From an uncultured Veillonella sp. (lineage in GTDB: Bacteria > Bacillota > Negativicutes > Veillonellales > Veillonellaceae), in NCBI GenBank assembly GCA_900544365.1, contig UQVF01000011.1, positions 1 to 40,850 on the forward strand: a stretch of 40,850 nt of DNA, in the 5' to 3' direction. Under the pieces are notes generated by a model. It was given only the letters and a program-made list of their open reading frames with translations. It was not told the DNA's origin and searched no databases. Below, piece by piece: positions 33,227 through 40,850 of the stretch (position 1 is the stretch's first letter; every line of letters begins with the position of its first letter). Made by a program: the position numbers and the translations under genes.

Positions 33227-34039
33227 CTATACGCTCCAAGAAATCCATGCAATGGTATCCGTTGTGTGGTTTTCTAATTTCCCATCCACTGCTTTAGCAG
33301 ACAAGAACTCGCGTATTTCTTGTTTAATAACCTCTAAATCACCGCCTACCTTTCGTTGTACTCGTATGCAAAAATAATCTACTGCTTCATCGACGGTCAA
33401 GCTTTCTACTTCTTCCACAGTTTTGTATGTAATGTTTACATTCTTTCCGATTTCGTTGACTGTGCCCAAACAATCTTGTAGCATGGATTCCCATGGGCTA
33501 CCACTTACACCATATCGCTCAGAATAGATAGCATCTAAATATTCATCTTTTCGATCTGCAAACATAATACACAAGCAGTGCTTGCGACTAGCACGATGTA
33601 AAGCTTTTAAATTAGCTGTATCCGACATGATAGGGCAGAAAATACTGTACACTAAATCAAATTGCTTATCCCACCCTAAGGATTGGCGAGACTCTTCAGA
33701 CCAAGGTCCTAACCATAAATCTAGTGACAGCCCTTCACTTTCACTAATTGCTTTACCACCCTCTAGCATACCTGTGGAAAGGTCTACTCCGGTCACTTTC
33801 ACACCATTACGAGCCAATCCCATGGCATAATCACCAGTACCACAGCCTACATCAAGAGCTGTTTTCCCCTCTGCTGGATGGATACCTAACTCTTGTAATC
33901 GAGCAACAAAGTCCACTACTTGTGCCACACGATCCTCACGTTTATGCATATTGACGAAAAACTTAGACGTTTGATTCCAAGATTGTTGCTCCTCTTGCCA
34001 GCCTTCCATAGAGACAGGCATTGTTGTGATTGTACTCAT
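33227..34039 (-). CDS. Class I SAM-dependent methyltransferase
   Basis: A 270-residue methyltransferase. Motif I is ALDVGCGTGDYAMGLARNG (residues 61-79), followed by the acidic VTGVDLSTGML that binds the SAM ribose. The C-terminal part (KVGGDLEVIKQEIREFLSA) is helical. The substrate is unknown; the sequence resembles UbiE/COQ5-like small-molecule methyltransferases. The ATG at 34039 is chosen because AAGGAGG lies 6 nt upstream; an earlier ATG at 34090 lacks one. Single gene between msrAB and tuf. Confidence 0.85.
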   Translation of the reverse strand: MSTITTMPVSMEGWQEEQQSWNQTSKFFVNMHKREDRVAQVVDFVARLQELGIHPAEGKTALDVGCGTGDYAMGLARNGVKVTGVDLSTGMLEGGKAISESEGLSLDLWLGPWSEESRQSLGWDKQFDLVYSIFCPIMSDTANLKALHRASRKHCLCIMFADRKDEYLDAIYSERYGVSGSPWESMLQDCLGTVNEIGKNVNITYKTVEEVESLTVDEAVDYFCIRVQRKVGGDLEVIKQEIREFLSAKAVDGKLENHTTDTIAWISWSV

Positions 34040-34215
34040 GAAAACCTCCTTATAACTGTATACTTGATAGGATAGATATCGTTTACACATTATATAACTA
34101 CTTTCATTATATATGATATTCCTTAAATTATATATGATAAATGTTATCAGTTCATTGTATTATACTTAAATACCTTTATATTTACTGTATCTATGGCAAC
34201 AAAATCAGAACTTTT

Positions 34216-34241
34216 TACCAACTCATTTTGTCCTATAACCC
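34216..34241 (-). repeat. 26-bp dispersed repeat, copy B
   Basis: Exact reverse complement of 21122-21147. It lies in the gap between the methyltransferase start and the tuf terminator, in no gene. Confidence 0.75.
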
Positions 34242-34280
34242 CAGTCCAGAAAATATCTATATAAGGATTATTAGAACACA

Positions 34281-34306
34281 AAAAAGCGACCTTACGGTCG
34301 CTTTTT
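34281..34306 (-). terminator. Terminator of tuf
   Basis: A perfect 11-bp stem, AAAAAGCGACC with GGTCGCTTTTT, has loop TTAC. T runs lie on both sides. Confidence 0.95.
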
Positions 34307-34328
34307 GTATTTAGAATCTATGATTCAA

Positions 34329-35516
34329 TTATGCTTCGATAGCTGTAACAACACCAGCGCCTACTGTATGGCCACCTTCGCGGATCGCGAAACGTAAACC
34401 TTCTTCGATAGCGATTGGAGTGATAAGCTCGATGTTCATAGTGATGTTATCACCAGGCATACACATTTCTGTACCTTCTGGCAAGTTGATAACGCCAGTT
34501 ACGTCAGTTGTACGGAAGTAGAATTGTGGACGGTAGTTGGAGAAGAATGGAGTATGACGACCACCTTCTTCTTTTGTCAACACGTATACTTCTGCTTTGA
34601 ATTTAGTGTGAGGTTTGATAGAACCTGGTTTAGCCAATACTTGACCACGTTCGATGTCTTTACGGTCTATACCGCGAAGAAGTGCCCCTACGTTGTCACC
34701 TGCTACTGCAGATTCCAAGATTTTACGGAACATTTCAAGACCTGTAACTGTAGTGCTGGATGGTTCTTCTTGAAGACCAACGATTTCTACTACGTCACCA
34801 ACGTTGATTTGACCACGTTCTACACGGCCAGTTGCTACTGTACCACGACCAGTGATTGTGAACACGTCCTCTACAGGCATCAAGAATGTTTTGTCAGTGT
34901 CACGTTCTGGAGTTGGGATGTACTCGTCAACTTTTGCCATCAATTCGTTGATTGCATCAACATATGCAGCATCGCCTTCTAAAGCTTTCAATGCAGAACC
35001 TGCAACAACTGGGATGTCATCGCCAGGGAACTCGTAGCTGGAAAGTAATTCACGGATTTCCATTTCTACTAATTCTAATAATTCTTCATCATCAACCATG
35101 TCTTTTTTGTTCATGAATACAACGATAGCTGGTACACCAACTTGGCGAGCTAACAAGATGTGCTCACGAGTTTGTGGCATAGGGCCGTCAGCTGCGGATA
35201 CAACTAGGATAGCGCCGTCCATTTGAGCAGCACCAGTAATCATGTTTTTAACATAGTCAGCATGGCCTGGGCAGTCAACGTGTGCATAGTGACGAGTATC
35301 TGTTTCGTACTCTACGTGTGCAGTGTTGATTGTGATACCGCGTTCACGTTCTTCTGGAGCTTTGTCGATCATGCTGTAGTCTTGGAAATCAGCTTGACCT
35401 TTTTCAGCAAGAACTTTAGTGATTGCTGCTGTTAAAGTAGTTTTACCATGGTCAACGTGACCGATAGTACCAATGTTAACGTGTGGTTTATTACGTTCGA
35501 ACTTTGCTTTTGCCAT
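34329..35516 (-). CDS. tuf: Elongation factor Tu
   Basis: The GTPase that delivers aminoacyl-tRNA to the ribosome; 395 residues from the ATG at 35516 (start MAKAKFERNKPHVNIGTIGH). G1 is GHVDHGKTT, G2 RGITINTAHVEY, G3 DCPGHADYVKNM, and G4 NKKD, where most EF-Tu have NKCD. Domain 2 (FTITGRGTVATGRVERG) and domain 3 (RPQFYFRTTDVTG, GLRFAIREGGHTVGAG) are complete. AAGGAGG lies upstream. The gene is alone here, not beside fusA or rpsJ, so it may be one of two tuf copies. Codon use is strongly biased, as expected for a highly expressed gene. Confidence 0.97.
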   Translation of the reverse strand: MAKAKFERNKPHVNIGTIGHVDHGKTTLTAAITKVLAEKGQADFQDYSMIDKAPEERERGITINTAHVEYETDTRHYAHVDCPGHADYVKNMITGAAQMDGAILVVSAADGPMPQTREHILLARQVGVPAIVVFMNKKDMVDDEELLELVEMEIRELLSSYEFPGDDIPVVAGSALKALEGDAAYVDAINELMAKVDEYIPTPERDTDKTFLMPVEDVFTITGRGTVATGRVERGQINVGDVVEIVGLQEEPSSTTVTGLEMFRKILESAVAGDNVGALLRGIDRKDIERGQVLAKPGSIKPHTKFKAEVYVLTKEEGGRHTPFFSNYRPQFYFRTTDVTGVINLPEGTEMCMPGDNITMNIELITPIAIEEGLRFAIREGGHTVGAGVVTAIEA

Positions 35517-35675
35517 TGTTAAAATAGCCTCCTTCATTACAAAAAAACTAATTACCTTTATTATATATGATTAAATAGAGAAATACAAATACAGTTTAGT
35601 TATTTTATAGGAATTACAGATGCATTCATTACACTTATTGGATATTTCTGTGAAAGTCTAACCTAAGTACGTAAT

Positions 35676-36299
35676 TTATATATATTTCAACATATATTCT
35701 AGGATTAATTGCACAATACCAGTAGCCAGCAATAATAGGAATGCTTTCATAAGAGTACTGCTAATAATACGAGCCATTAGGGATATATTCATATAGAAAA
35801 TCCAGATGGCCACTGCAAAGAAAGCCCCTACAAAGAGCAAAATAAGCTCCATACCGTAGGACGATGCCAAGAAAAACCCGGTCCCAAAGAACGGAAGTAA
35901 TAGCAAGCCTAATACCACGCCATACACATTGGTGATGACCTTGCCGTAGATGAATCCTTTCACCACATCCGTCCAAGTCGCCTCACCTTTTGTCAACTTG
36001 TACAAGCCATAGAAAACTGCACTGTTAAAGAAAATGGACACCGCTTGAAATAGGAAAAAGACGATGGCCAATCCTAAGATAATCGCTGACCCTAAAGCGT
36101 CAATATCACGGTAGTAAGCAGGCATGAAAAAGCCCACCAGTGGTAGCACGAACGTAGCCACCAATAAACAGAACACTACTTCGAGACCAAAATACGTGAG
36201 TAACCCTTTTTTCACCGTCCCATGCTCTGCAATTTGATCAAACCCTTTGCTCTTAGGGTGCCAAATTAATTCTTTTAAATCATTAAACCATGTTGTCAT
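35676..36299 (-). CDS. Yip1-like multi-pass membrane protein
   Basis: A 207-residue integral membrane protein with about five hydrophobic segments. An N-terminal cytoplasmic start WFNDLKELIWHPKSKGFDQI is typical of bacterial Yip1-domain proteins, followed by membrane helices (LEVVFCLLVATFVLPLVGFF and so on). No catalytic motif is visible. GGGGAGGT precedes the ATG with 4 nt spacing. It is followed 130 nt downstream by tuf on the same strand, with no terminator seen between. Function unknown. Confidence 0.72.
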   Translation of the reverse strand: MTTWFNDLKELIWHPKSKGFDQIAEHGTVKKGLLTYFGLEVVFCLLVATFVLPLVGFFMPAYYRDIDALGSAIILGLAIVFFLFQAVSIFFNSAVFYGLYKLTKGEATWTDVVKGFIYGKVITNVYGVVLGLLLLPFFGTGFFLASSYGMELILLFVGAFFAVAIWIFYMNISLMARIISSTLMKAFLLLLATGIVQLILEYMLKYI

Positions 36300-36329
36300 A
36301 TGTACCTCCCCTCTTGCTGAGATATATTT

Positions 36330-36653
36330 TCATTTATAATACGCTATCAATTGCTGAATCGCGGAGATATCCACTGCATCTAACTCACCGATTTTACTTT
36401 TAAAGTCTGTTATTATTAATTTCAACGGTTGACTCAATCTAACCGTTGATGGCTTAGTTAATCCTGCATCACTCCAACGCATTAAATCATATTCCCCAGA
36501 ATATGTATCTCTCGGCTTATGACTAGTTATTTTCAATAAAATAATAAATGCTTCTTGATTCTCTAATACAACAACTGGTCGTACCTTTGATTCTTCTGAA
36601 TTTTCAAACTTTACAATCGCCCACCATACTTCCCAACTATTCGGTATAGTCAT
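36330..36653 (-). CDS. MazF/PemK-like toxin of a Panacea toxin-antitoxin pair
   Basis: A 107-residue small protein. The pattern WWAIVKFENSEESKVRPVVVLE near the start (strand, then RPVVVL) is the core of the PemK/MazF/Kid fold, whose members cut mRNA. KITSHKPRDTYSGEYDLMRW and KPSTVRLSQPLKLI follow as expected for strands 3-5. Its start lies inside the last 17 nt of the upstream Panacea-domain gene, so the two are translated together. The overlap and the order (Panacea first) argue for a toxin-antitoxin operon. Toxicity itself is inference. Confidence 0.78.
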   Translation of the reverse strand: MTIPNSWEVWWAIVKFENSEESKVRPVVVLENQEAFIILLKITSHKPRDTYSGEYDLMRWSDAGLTKPSTVRLSQPLKLIITDFKSKIGELDAVDISAIQQLIAYYK

Positions 36654-37179
36654 ACTCCCGTGGTAACACTAAATGGTTAGATTCATCTCTTGTGCCAATG
36701 AAGTCTTTTTCTGTAAATGGTAATGTGAATTTATCAACAATTTCAATATGCTCGTAGTATTCTATAATCCGATGTTTCGGAATAATTTTATCGCCAGTAG
36801 AATAGTACACCTCATACCACGGTGTCCCTTTTTCGTGAGATTTATTAACTAAAGAAGACGTAGACATAGTGCTATATTTACGCAACACATCTAACAAGTA
36901 TAATTGCTCTTCTTTGGTCAACGCTTGTCTATCAAACGATTGATTAACAATCCCATTTCTTCCATATTCTTTAAAAGTTTTGTAAACAGATGTAACAACC
37001 GGACCTAAATCCCATGCTTCAAAATCTTCTTCAATAAGAGTATAGCCTAATGATGAAATACTCCCAGCTTGAGCAAAGTACAACAGTTTATTTAACCGTA
37101 AATTAGTCATCGCATCTTCATTAGGAGTATTAGAAACTATTTCAATAAAAAATTTCGCCACATCTATCGCTTTAGCCAT
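36637..37179 (-). CDS. Panacea-domain (DUF4065) antitoxin-like protein
   Basis: A 180-residue protein. The Panacea core (DUF4065, also called SocA-like or GepA) is visible: IDVAKFFIE, then LRLNKLLYFAQAGSISSLGY, EEDFEAWDLGPVVTSVYKTF and KGTPWYEVY. The LNKLLYFAQ and EAWDxGPV motifs are the family's best-known signatures. Panacea is used as a versatile antitoxin domain in PanAT systems, where it neutralises different toxins coded next to it. GGTGG precedes the ATG. It overlaps the MazF-like gene by 17 nt. The genes sit next to a tRNA cluster, a common place for such accessory pairs. Confidence 0.85.
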   Translation of the reverse strand: MAKAIDVAKFFIEIVSNTPNEDAMTNLRLNKLLYFAQAGSISSLGYTLIEEDFEAWDLGPVVTSVYKTFKEYGRNGIVNQSFDRQALTKEEQLYLLDVLRKYSTMSTSSLVNKSHEKGTPWYEVYYSTGDKIIPKHRIIEYYEHIEIVDKFTLPFTEKDFIGTRDESNHLVLPREYDYTE

Positions 37180-37282
37180 AGATCCACCACCTTTCTATAC
37201 TTTCATTATACAAATTCAAACTATGGATTTCAATGGATATCGAATTTTAGGCATAAAAAAATCCCCACCTAAGTGAGGTTAT

Positions 37283-37359
37283 TGGTGGCGGCACACGGAT
37301 TTGAACCGCGGACACACCGGGTATGAACCGATTGCTCTAGCCAACTGAGCTATGCCGCC
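37283..37359 (-). tRNA. tRNA-Met (CAT), elongator
   Basis: A complete cloverleaf of 77 nt with encoded CCA. The acceptor is GGCGGCA with TGCCGCC, the D-arm contains GCTCAGTTGG, the anticodon loop is TTCATAC and the T-arm has GGTTCAAATCC. It lacks the mispaired 1-72 base and the three G-C pairs of the initiator. Fifth and last in the cluster. Confidence 0.95.
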
Positions 37360-37366
37360 AAGTATA

Positions 37367-37442
37367 TGGAGCTAGTGACCGGGATTGAACCGGTGACCTT
37401 ATCCTTACCAAGGATACGCTCTGCCGACTGAGCTACACCAGC
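37367..37442 (-). tRNA. tRNA-Thr (GGT)
   Basis: 76 nt with encoded CCA. Acceptor GCTGGTG, anticodon loop TTGGTAA (anticodon GGT), T-arm CCGGTTCAATCCCGG. Fourth in transcription order. Confidence 0.95.
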
Positions 37443-37467
37443 ACATTCAATCACTAACGAATTAACA

Positions 37468-37543
<76 letters not shown>

Positions 37544-37550
37544 ATGAAAA

Positions 37551-37635
<85 letters not shown>

Positions 37636-37642
37636 AAAAAAA

Positions 37643-37718
37643 TGGAGCTGGCGATAGGAATTGAACCCACAACCTGCTGATTACAAGTCAGCTGCTCTAC
37701 CGATTGAGCTACGCCAGC
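37643..37718 (-). tRNA. tRNA-Thr (TGT)
   Basis: 76 nt with CCA. Acceptor GCTGGCG, anticodon loop CTTGTAA (anticodon TGT), T-arm GTGGGTTCAATTCCTAT. First gene of the five-tRNA operon. Confidence 0.95.
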
Positions 37719-37805
37719 ACACTTACATATATTATTATATATGTTCTTATGTAGTTTGTCAAGAACTTTTTTCTACTCTGTAGTGCTGTTCCTGACTACT
37801 TGTAT

Positions 37806-37834
37806 ATAATAACATACGTCTATGTATAATGCAA
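37806..37834 (-). promoter_or_regulatory. Candidate promoter of the tRNA operon
   Basis: Minus-strand TTGCAT (37834-37829), a 17-nt spacer and TATTAT (37811-37806), about 85 nt before the first tRNA. Confidence 0.55.
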
Positions 37835-37875
37835 GTGTTTTATTAAAAATTTTTTAACTTTTTTCAGAACTTATA

Positions 37876-37944
37876 AAAAGGCGCTGAGCCCCCTAAATAT
37901 AACGATTATATCGTACTCTTAGGTAAGGGATGATTGCGCCTTTT
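37876..37944 (-). terminator. Large terminator stem of the first adhesin gene
   Basis: AAAAGGCGC (37876-37884) pairs with GCGCCTTTT (37936-37944), with further inner pairing (CCCCTAA with TTAGG, CGATTATATCG as the tip). It starts 6 nt after the adhesin stop. Confidence 0.8.
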
Positions 37945-37949
37945 ACAAA

Positions 37950-39326
37950 TCATTTTAATACCATACGTTTTAACAGATCCACATCAGCACGTAATTGTGC
38001 ATTTTCTACTTGTAAAGATTTGATAGCTTGTCCTTGTTGTAAAATAGTTTGTTGTGATTCTCGTTGGACTTTTTCTAACGCTTCTGACAGCACCGCTACC
38101 GACGCATTAGATCCGTAAGGTTTCTCATTGCTACTCCCTTTACCAAATCGCAAGGTAGCTCCTGCATTATAAATCAATTTATTTCCCGATAGTGCTACAC
38201 CTGCATTAAACATAGTTCTTTCATTTGTATAATGAGCAACCCCCAATGCATATCCTGTTTTATTCGCATATTGACCAATACCAGCCATTACTTGTGTTGG
38301 TTCATCCTTCTTATACTGTACAGGTTTTAAGGCTGCTAGCGCCGCAGACATAGCAGTTCCTTGTCTCATCTCTCCACGTAATGCATCAATCGCACGATAA
38401 GCAGCCGTCTCTAAAGATTTTAATTGTGCTACATTCACACCATCTGTATCTTCTATACCCGCAGATAGTCCAATAATTTGACGAGTCTCACCACCAGCTG
38501 GATTACCAATGGATACGGCCCCTTTAGATGATTTCCATGGTGCTTTTGTTTTATCTATCTCACCACGTAGTGCTGATAATTGTTGCTTTTTCTCTTCAAG
38601 GTCCATTCGATTCAGTTCTAATTTGTTGTAAGTATCTGGCTCAAGCATATTATCATAATTATCTTGAGCTTTTTTAATCTTTTCTGTCAGTTCCGCTCTT
38701 GTTGCTTCTAATGCGTCCACTTCTTGTTTCAATGTTGCATAGGCAGCTTCCTTAGCTGCCAACTCTGGACTGCTCACTTTTCGTACCTCTAATGTATTAT
38801 TGGGACCTTTCACAACGAAATCACCAGATGGATCATAGCCCACACTTTCAGCCTCTCTATCAGCGATAGAGTCTGACCCTAATGCAACAGATTCTTTCAC
38901 CTTACTATTAGCACCAGTCCCTAAGGATACACCAAAATCTGCATTCGTTTCACTACCGTGACCAATAGCTAATGACTCCTTAAAATACGCTCTAGCCGTA
39001 TTACCCATAGCTACAGCATTTTCAACAGATACCGCTGTATCACCCACAGCTATAGCGTTATCATATGCACTCCATGCACTTCGACCAATAGCCACTCCAT
39101 TTCTTGTAGATTTTGCTGCATCCCCTAGAGCAACAGCCCCAGAATCCACTGCAGTCGCCAAATGTCCTATTGCCACTGCACGATTTCCATTCGTCACAGC
39201 CGCACCAGGACCAGCAGCATAATTATTTTGGGCTTGTGGCAAAGTTACATCATCTGCTCCATAACTTACACTAGCAGTTACAATTCCCATCCCTAACAAT
39301 AGTATAAAACGTTTATAATTCATCAT
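37950..39326 (-). CDS. YadA-like trimeric autotransporter adhesin with C-terminal coiled coil
   Basis: A surface adhesin of 458 residues that trimerises and inserts its own C-terminal barrel in the outer membrane. Residues 1-23 are a signal peptide. Residues 47-155 are left-handed YadA-head repeats (AVAIG, AVALG, GVAIG, AIAVG, SLAIG, VALG spaced by 14-16). Residues 185-260 are a coiled-coil stalk. The neck GLSAGIEDTDGVNVAQLKSL (286-305) leads to the YadA anchor (about 315-394, ending YNAGATLRFG). An unusual 60-residue tail (395-458) with heptad-like EALEKVQRESQQ and SLQVENAQLRADVDLLKRM follows. Normally the last barrel strand ends the protein. Start: two adjacent ATG codons; the second (39323) is better spaced from GAGGG. 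Confidence 0.9.
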   Translation of the reverse strand: MMNYKRFILLLGMGIVTASVSYGADDVTLPQAQNNYAAGPGAAVTNGNRAVAIGHLATAVDSGAVALGDAAKSTRNGVAIGRSAWSAYDNAIAVGDTAVSVENAVAMGNTARAYFKESLAIGHGSETNADFGVSLGTGANSKVKESVALGSDSIADREAESVGYDPSGDFVVKGPNNTLEVRKVSSPELAAKEAAYATLKQEVDALEATRAELTEKIKKAQDNYDNMLEPDTYNKLELNRMDLEEKKQQLSALRGEIDKTKAPWKSSKGAVSIGNPAGGETRQIIGLSAGIEDTDGVNVAQLKSLETAAYRAIDALRGEMRQGTAMSAALAALKPVQYKKDEPTQVMAGIGQYANKTGYALGVAHYTNERTMFNAGVALSGNKLIYNAGATLRFGKGSSNEKPYGSNASVAVLSEALEKVQRESQQTILQQGQAIKSLQVENAQLRADVDLLKRMVLK

Positions 39327-39484
39327 GTACCCTCTTATCCTATTACGTAGAACTTTTGCTCAGAGCAAAAATCATCATCAATTACTAAATATTTTTTTCA
39401 ATATGTATAATATATTAAATGATTATGAAAGAAAAATGAAGTGCTTTCCTCGAGCAAACCTAAATTTTATCTCTAGAATACAAA

Positions 39485-39514
39485 TTGGGGCTACTCCTTC
39501 CTGAGTAACCCCAA
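39485..39514 (-). terminator. Terminator of the second adhesin gene
   Basis: TTGGGGCTACTC (39485-39496) pairs with GAGTAACCCCAA (39503-39514); the single mismatch becomes a G-U pair in minus-strand RNA. An AT-rich tail follows. Confidence 0.8.
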
Positions 39515-39540
39515 CATGTAATGTAAGTGTGTAGTTTAAC

Positions 39541-40850
39541 TTATGCTTTTTTCATAATCATTTCTTTTAGCATTTCAATAGCAGCTTCTTGTTCTGCATT
39601 TCTAGCTTTTTCACGTTCTAGTTCCGCGCGAAGCATTTCTAATTCAGATTTAGGCACCTTTTGCACTTCATCATCACTAGATCCAAATCTGAAAGTAGCC
39701 CCTGCATTATACATGTGTTTATTACCTGAAAGAGCAACACCTGCATTGAACATAGTTCTTTCATTTGTGAAATGCGCCACACCTAAAGCAAATCCAGTTT
39801 TATCTGCATACTGCCCAACACCTGCCATGATTTGTGTACGTTCGTGTTCTTTGTAATCCAATGGTTTTAATGCAGCTAAAGCGGCATTCATTGCATTACC
39901 AGAACGACTTTCATCACGCACATCACCAATGACATCATTCACATTACGCAATGCTTTATCAAAGGATTGCGTCGTTTTTTCAATCGCCTTCGTTACATAT
40001 TCCACATTAGTAACTGCTGTTATATCTTTTCCATCTGGCGTTTTTAGACCTGTAATCACACCAGTACCATTGCCTTTGTCATCCTTTTTGAAAGCAATCG
40101 TAGGCGTAGGGTTGGATGCATCTGCGCCGTTGGAAATGGTAATCGTAGCATTCACATTATTGTTTGCTCCGCCATTATTTCCACCGCTTGGATTGGAACC
40201 AGTACCAGAGTTTCCACCACCTGGTGTTGTTCCTACACCTGGGTTTGTACCTGTACCAGGATTTGTACCTCCCGTTGTAGAATTACCTTTAGAGTCTACG
40301 ATGGAAATAAATTCTGGTAAAGTTGCACCCTTCATGTAGTTTACAAAATCTTTTTCAGATTTACCTTCATTACCAGGTTGCGCTTTCCATACGTCGTAAG
40401 CAGACTTGCCATTAGTACCATTAGTACCATTTTTACCTGGTTCACCTTTGATGGCTTTAGCAAAATCTTCAACTGTTTTATCTTCGTTACCTGGGATGGA
40501 TTTCCATACGTCTAACGCAGATTTTCCATCAGCTCCAGTTGCACCTGTTTCACCTTTTTCACCTTTAATGGCTTTAGCGTAATCTTCAGCTGTTTTATCT
40601 TCATTACCTGGAATGGATTTCCATACGTCTAATGCAGATTTTCCATCAGCTCCAGCTGCACCTGTTTCGCCTTTTTCACCTTTAATAGCTTTAGCGTAAT
40701 CTTCAGCCGTTTTATCTTCGTTACCCGGGATGGATTTCCATACATCTAAGGCAGATTTTCCATCATCACCTTTTTCGCCTTTTTCACCTTTAATAGCTTT
40801 AGCGTAATCTTCAGCTGTTTTATCTTCGTTACCTGGGATAGACTTCCATA
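39541..40850 (-). CDS. Collagen-like trimeric autotransporter adhesin, 5' part outside the window
   Basis: An incomplete gene: the frame is open from 39541 to the right edge (436 codons) and continues beyond it. Order from the visible N-side: 39-residue repeats with collagen-like GEKGETGA stretches (40375-40850), a joining segment with DFVNYMKGATLPEFISIVDS, a Gly/Asn/Thr/Pro linker (about 40150-40290) and a small beta region (NATITISNGADASNPTPTIA). A stalk helix and the YadA anchor (AMNAALAALKPLDYKE to YNAGATFRFG) then follow. Last comes a coiled-coil tail, LEMLRAELEREKARNAEQEA, ending KEMIMKKA. The anchor is nearly identical to that of the adhesin at 37950, so both are paralogues. An internal ATG at 40335 is not the start. 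Confidence 0.9.
   Translation of the reverse strand, partial: WKSIPGNEDKTAEDYAKAIKGEKGEKGDDGKSALDVWKSIPGNEDKTAEDYAKAIKGEKGETGAAGADGKSALDVWKSIPGNEDKTAEDYAKAIKGEKGETGATGADGKSALDVWKSIPGNEDKTVEDFAKAIKGEPGKNGTNGTNGKSAYDVWKAQPGNEGKSEKDFVNYMKGATLPEFISIVDSKGNSTTGGTNPGTGTNPGVGTTPGGGNSGTGSNPSGGNNGGANNNVNATITISNGADASNPTPTIAFKKDDKGNGTGVITGLKTPDGKDITAVTNVEYVTKAIEKTTQSFDKALRNVNDVIGDVRDESRSGNAMNAALAALKPLDYKEHERTQIMAGVGQYADKTGFALGVAHFTNERTMFNAGVALSGNKHMYNAGATFRFGSSDDEVQKVPKSELEMLRAELEREKARNAEQEAAIEMLKEMIMKKA
40375..40850 (-). repeat. 117-bp (39-residue) tandem repeat array in the adhesin
   Basis: The landmark atggatttccat or its variants recurs at 40496, 40613 and 40730 (117-bp steps) and at 40838 (108 bp; one copy lacks three codons). 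A more divergent copy starts near 40379. Each unit codes DGKSALDVWKSIPGNEDKTA, then EDYAKAIK and a short Gly-X-X run such as GEKGETGAAGA. The array continues past the window edge. Confidence 0.95.

Noticed and set aside
34524..34982. 152-codon frame antisense to tuf
   Set aside because: A shadow of the strongly biased tuf codons; Cys/Phe/Tyr-rich with no ribosome site.
40375..40850. CRISPR array
   Set aside because: The regular 117-bp repeats are in frame with a long open reading frame and code a protein repeat without unique spacers.

Overview
The window looks like the chromosome of a diderm Firmicute of the class Negativicutes, most like Veillonella. The evidence is low-GC codon use with strong GGAGG-type ribosome binding sites, lipoprotein binding proteins of Firmicute type, DUF1659/DUF2922 small genes, and YadA-like trimeric autotransporters that require an outer membrane. 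The assignment is inference; no 16S rRNA gene is present.

Left part (1-7155, all minus strand): one galactose locus reading galT-galK-ROK regulator-mglB-mglA-mglC. It imports galactose or methyl-galactoside through an ABC transporter and converts it to galactose-1-phosphate and UDP-galactose. No galE or galM is present. A 203-bp inverted-repeat element lies upstream of galT. From 7767 to 11440 come a DEDDh exonuclease, a small CPYC thiol-redox protein, an unlisted 51-residue membrane protein, a TetR regulator and a convergent MATE exporter whose promoter sits in a perfect palindrome and whose leader contains an attenuator-like hairpin.

11625-16670 is a complete five-gene peptide/nickel ABC importer operon (permease, permease, binding lipoprotein, two ATPases) behind a leader with a terminator. 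A CorA-family channel follows. 18414-24846 is a tandem duplication of about 2.7 kb. Each unit has a Zn/Cd/Pb-type P-type ATPase, a conserved 3' hairpin, and an upstream RNA that looks like a tRNA but lacks a normal anticodon loop. One unit keeps an intact rhuM gene and the other only a fragment of it.

24861-34039 holds a 2[4Fe-4S] ferredoxin, an XRE regulator, a secreted orphan protein, a metA-metY methionine operon, an orphan sigma factor facing a DUF2922-DUF1659-micropeptide cluster, a four-hairpin small-RNA candidate, msrAB and a methyltransferase. 34329-37718 holds tuf, a Yip1-like membrane protein, a Panacea/MazF-like toxin-antitoxin pair and five tRNA genes (Thr, Tyr, fMet, Thr, Met in transcription order). 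The right end has two trimeric autotransporter adhesins. Both carry a coiled coil after the outer-membrane anchor, and the second runs off the window inside a 39-residue collagen-like repeat array.
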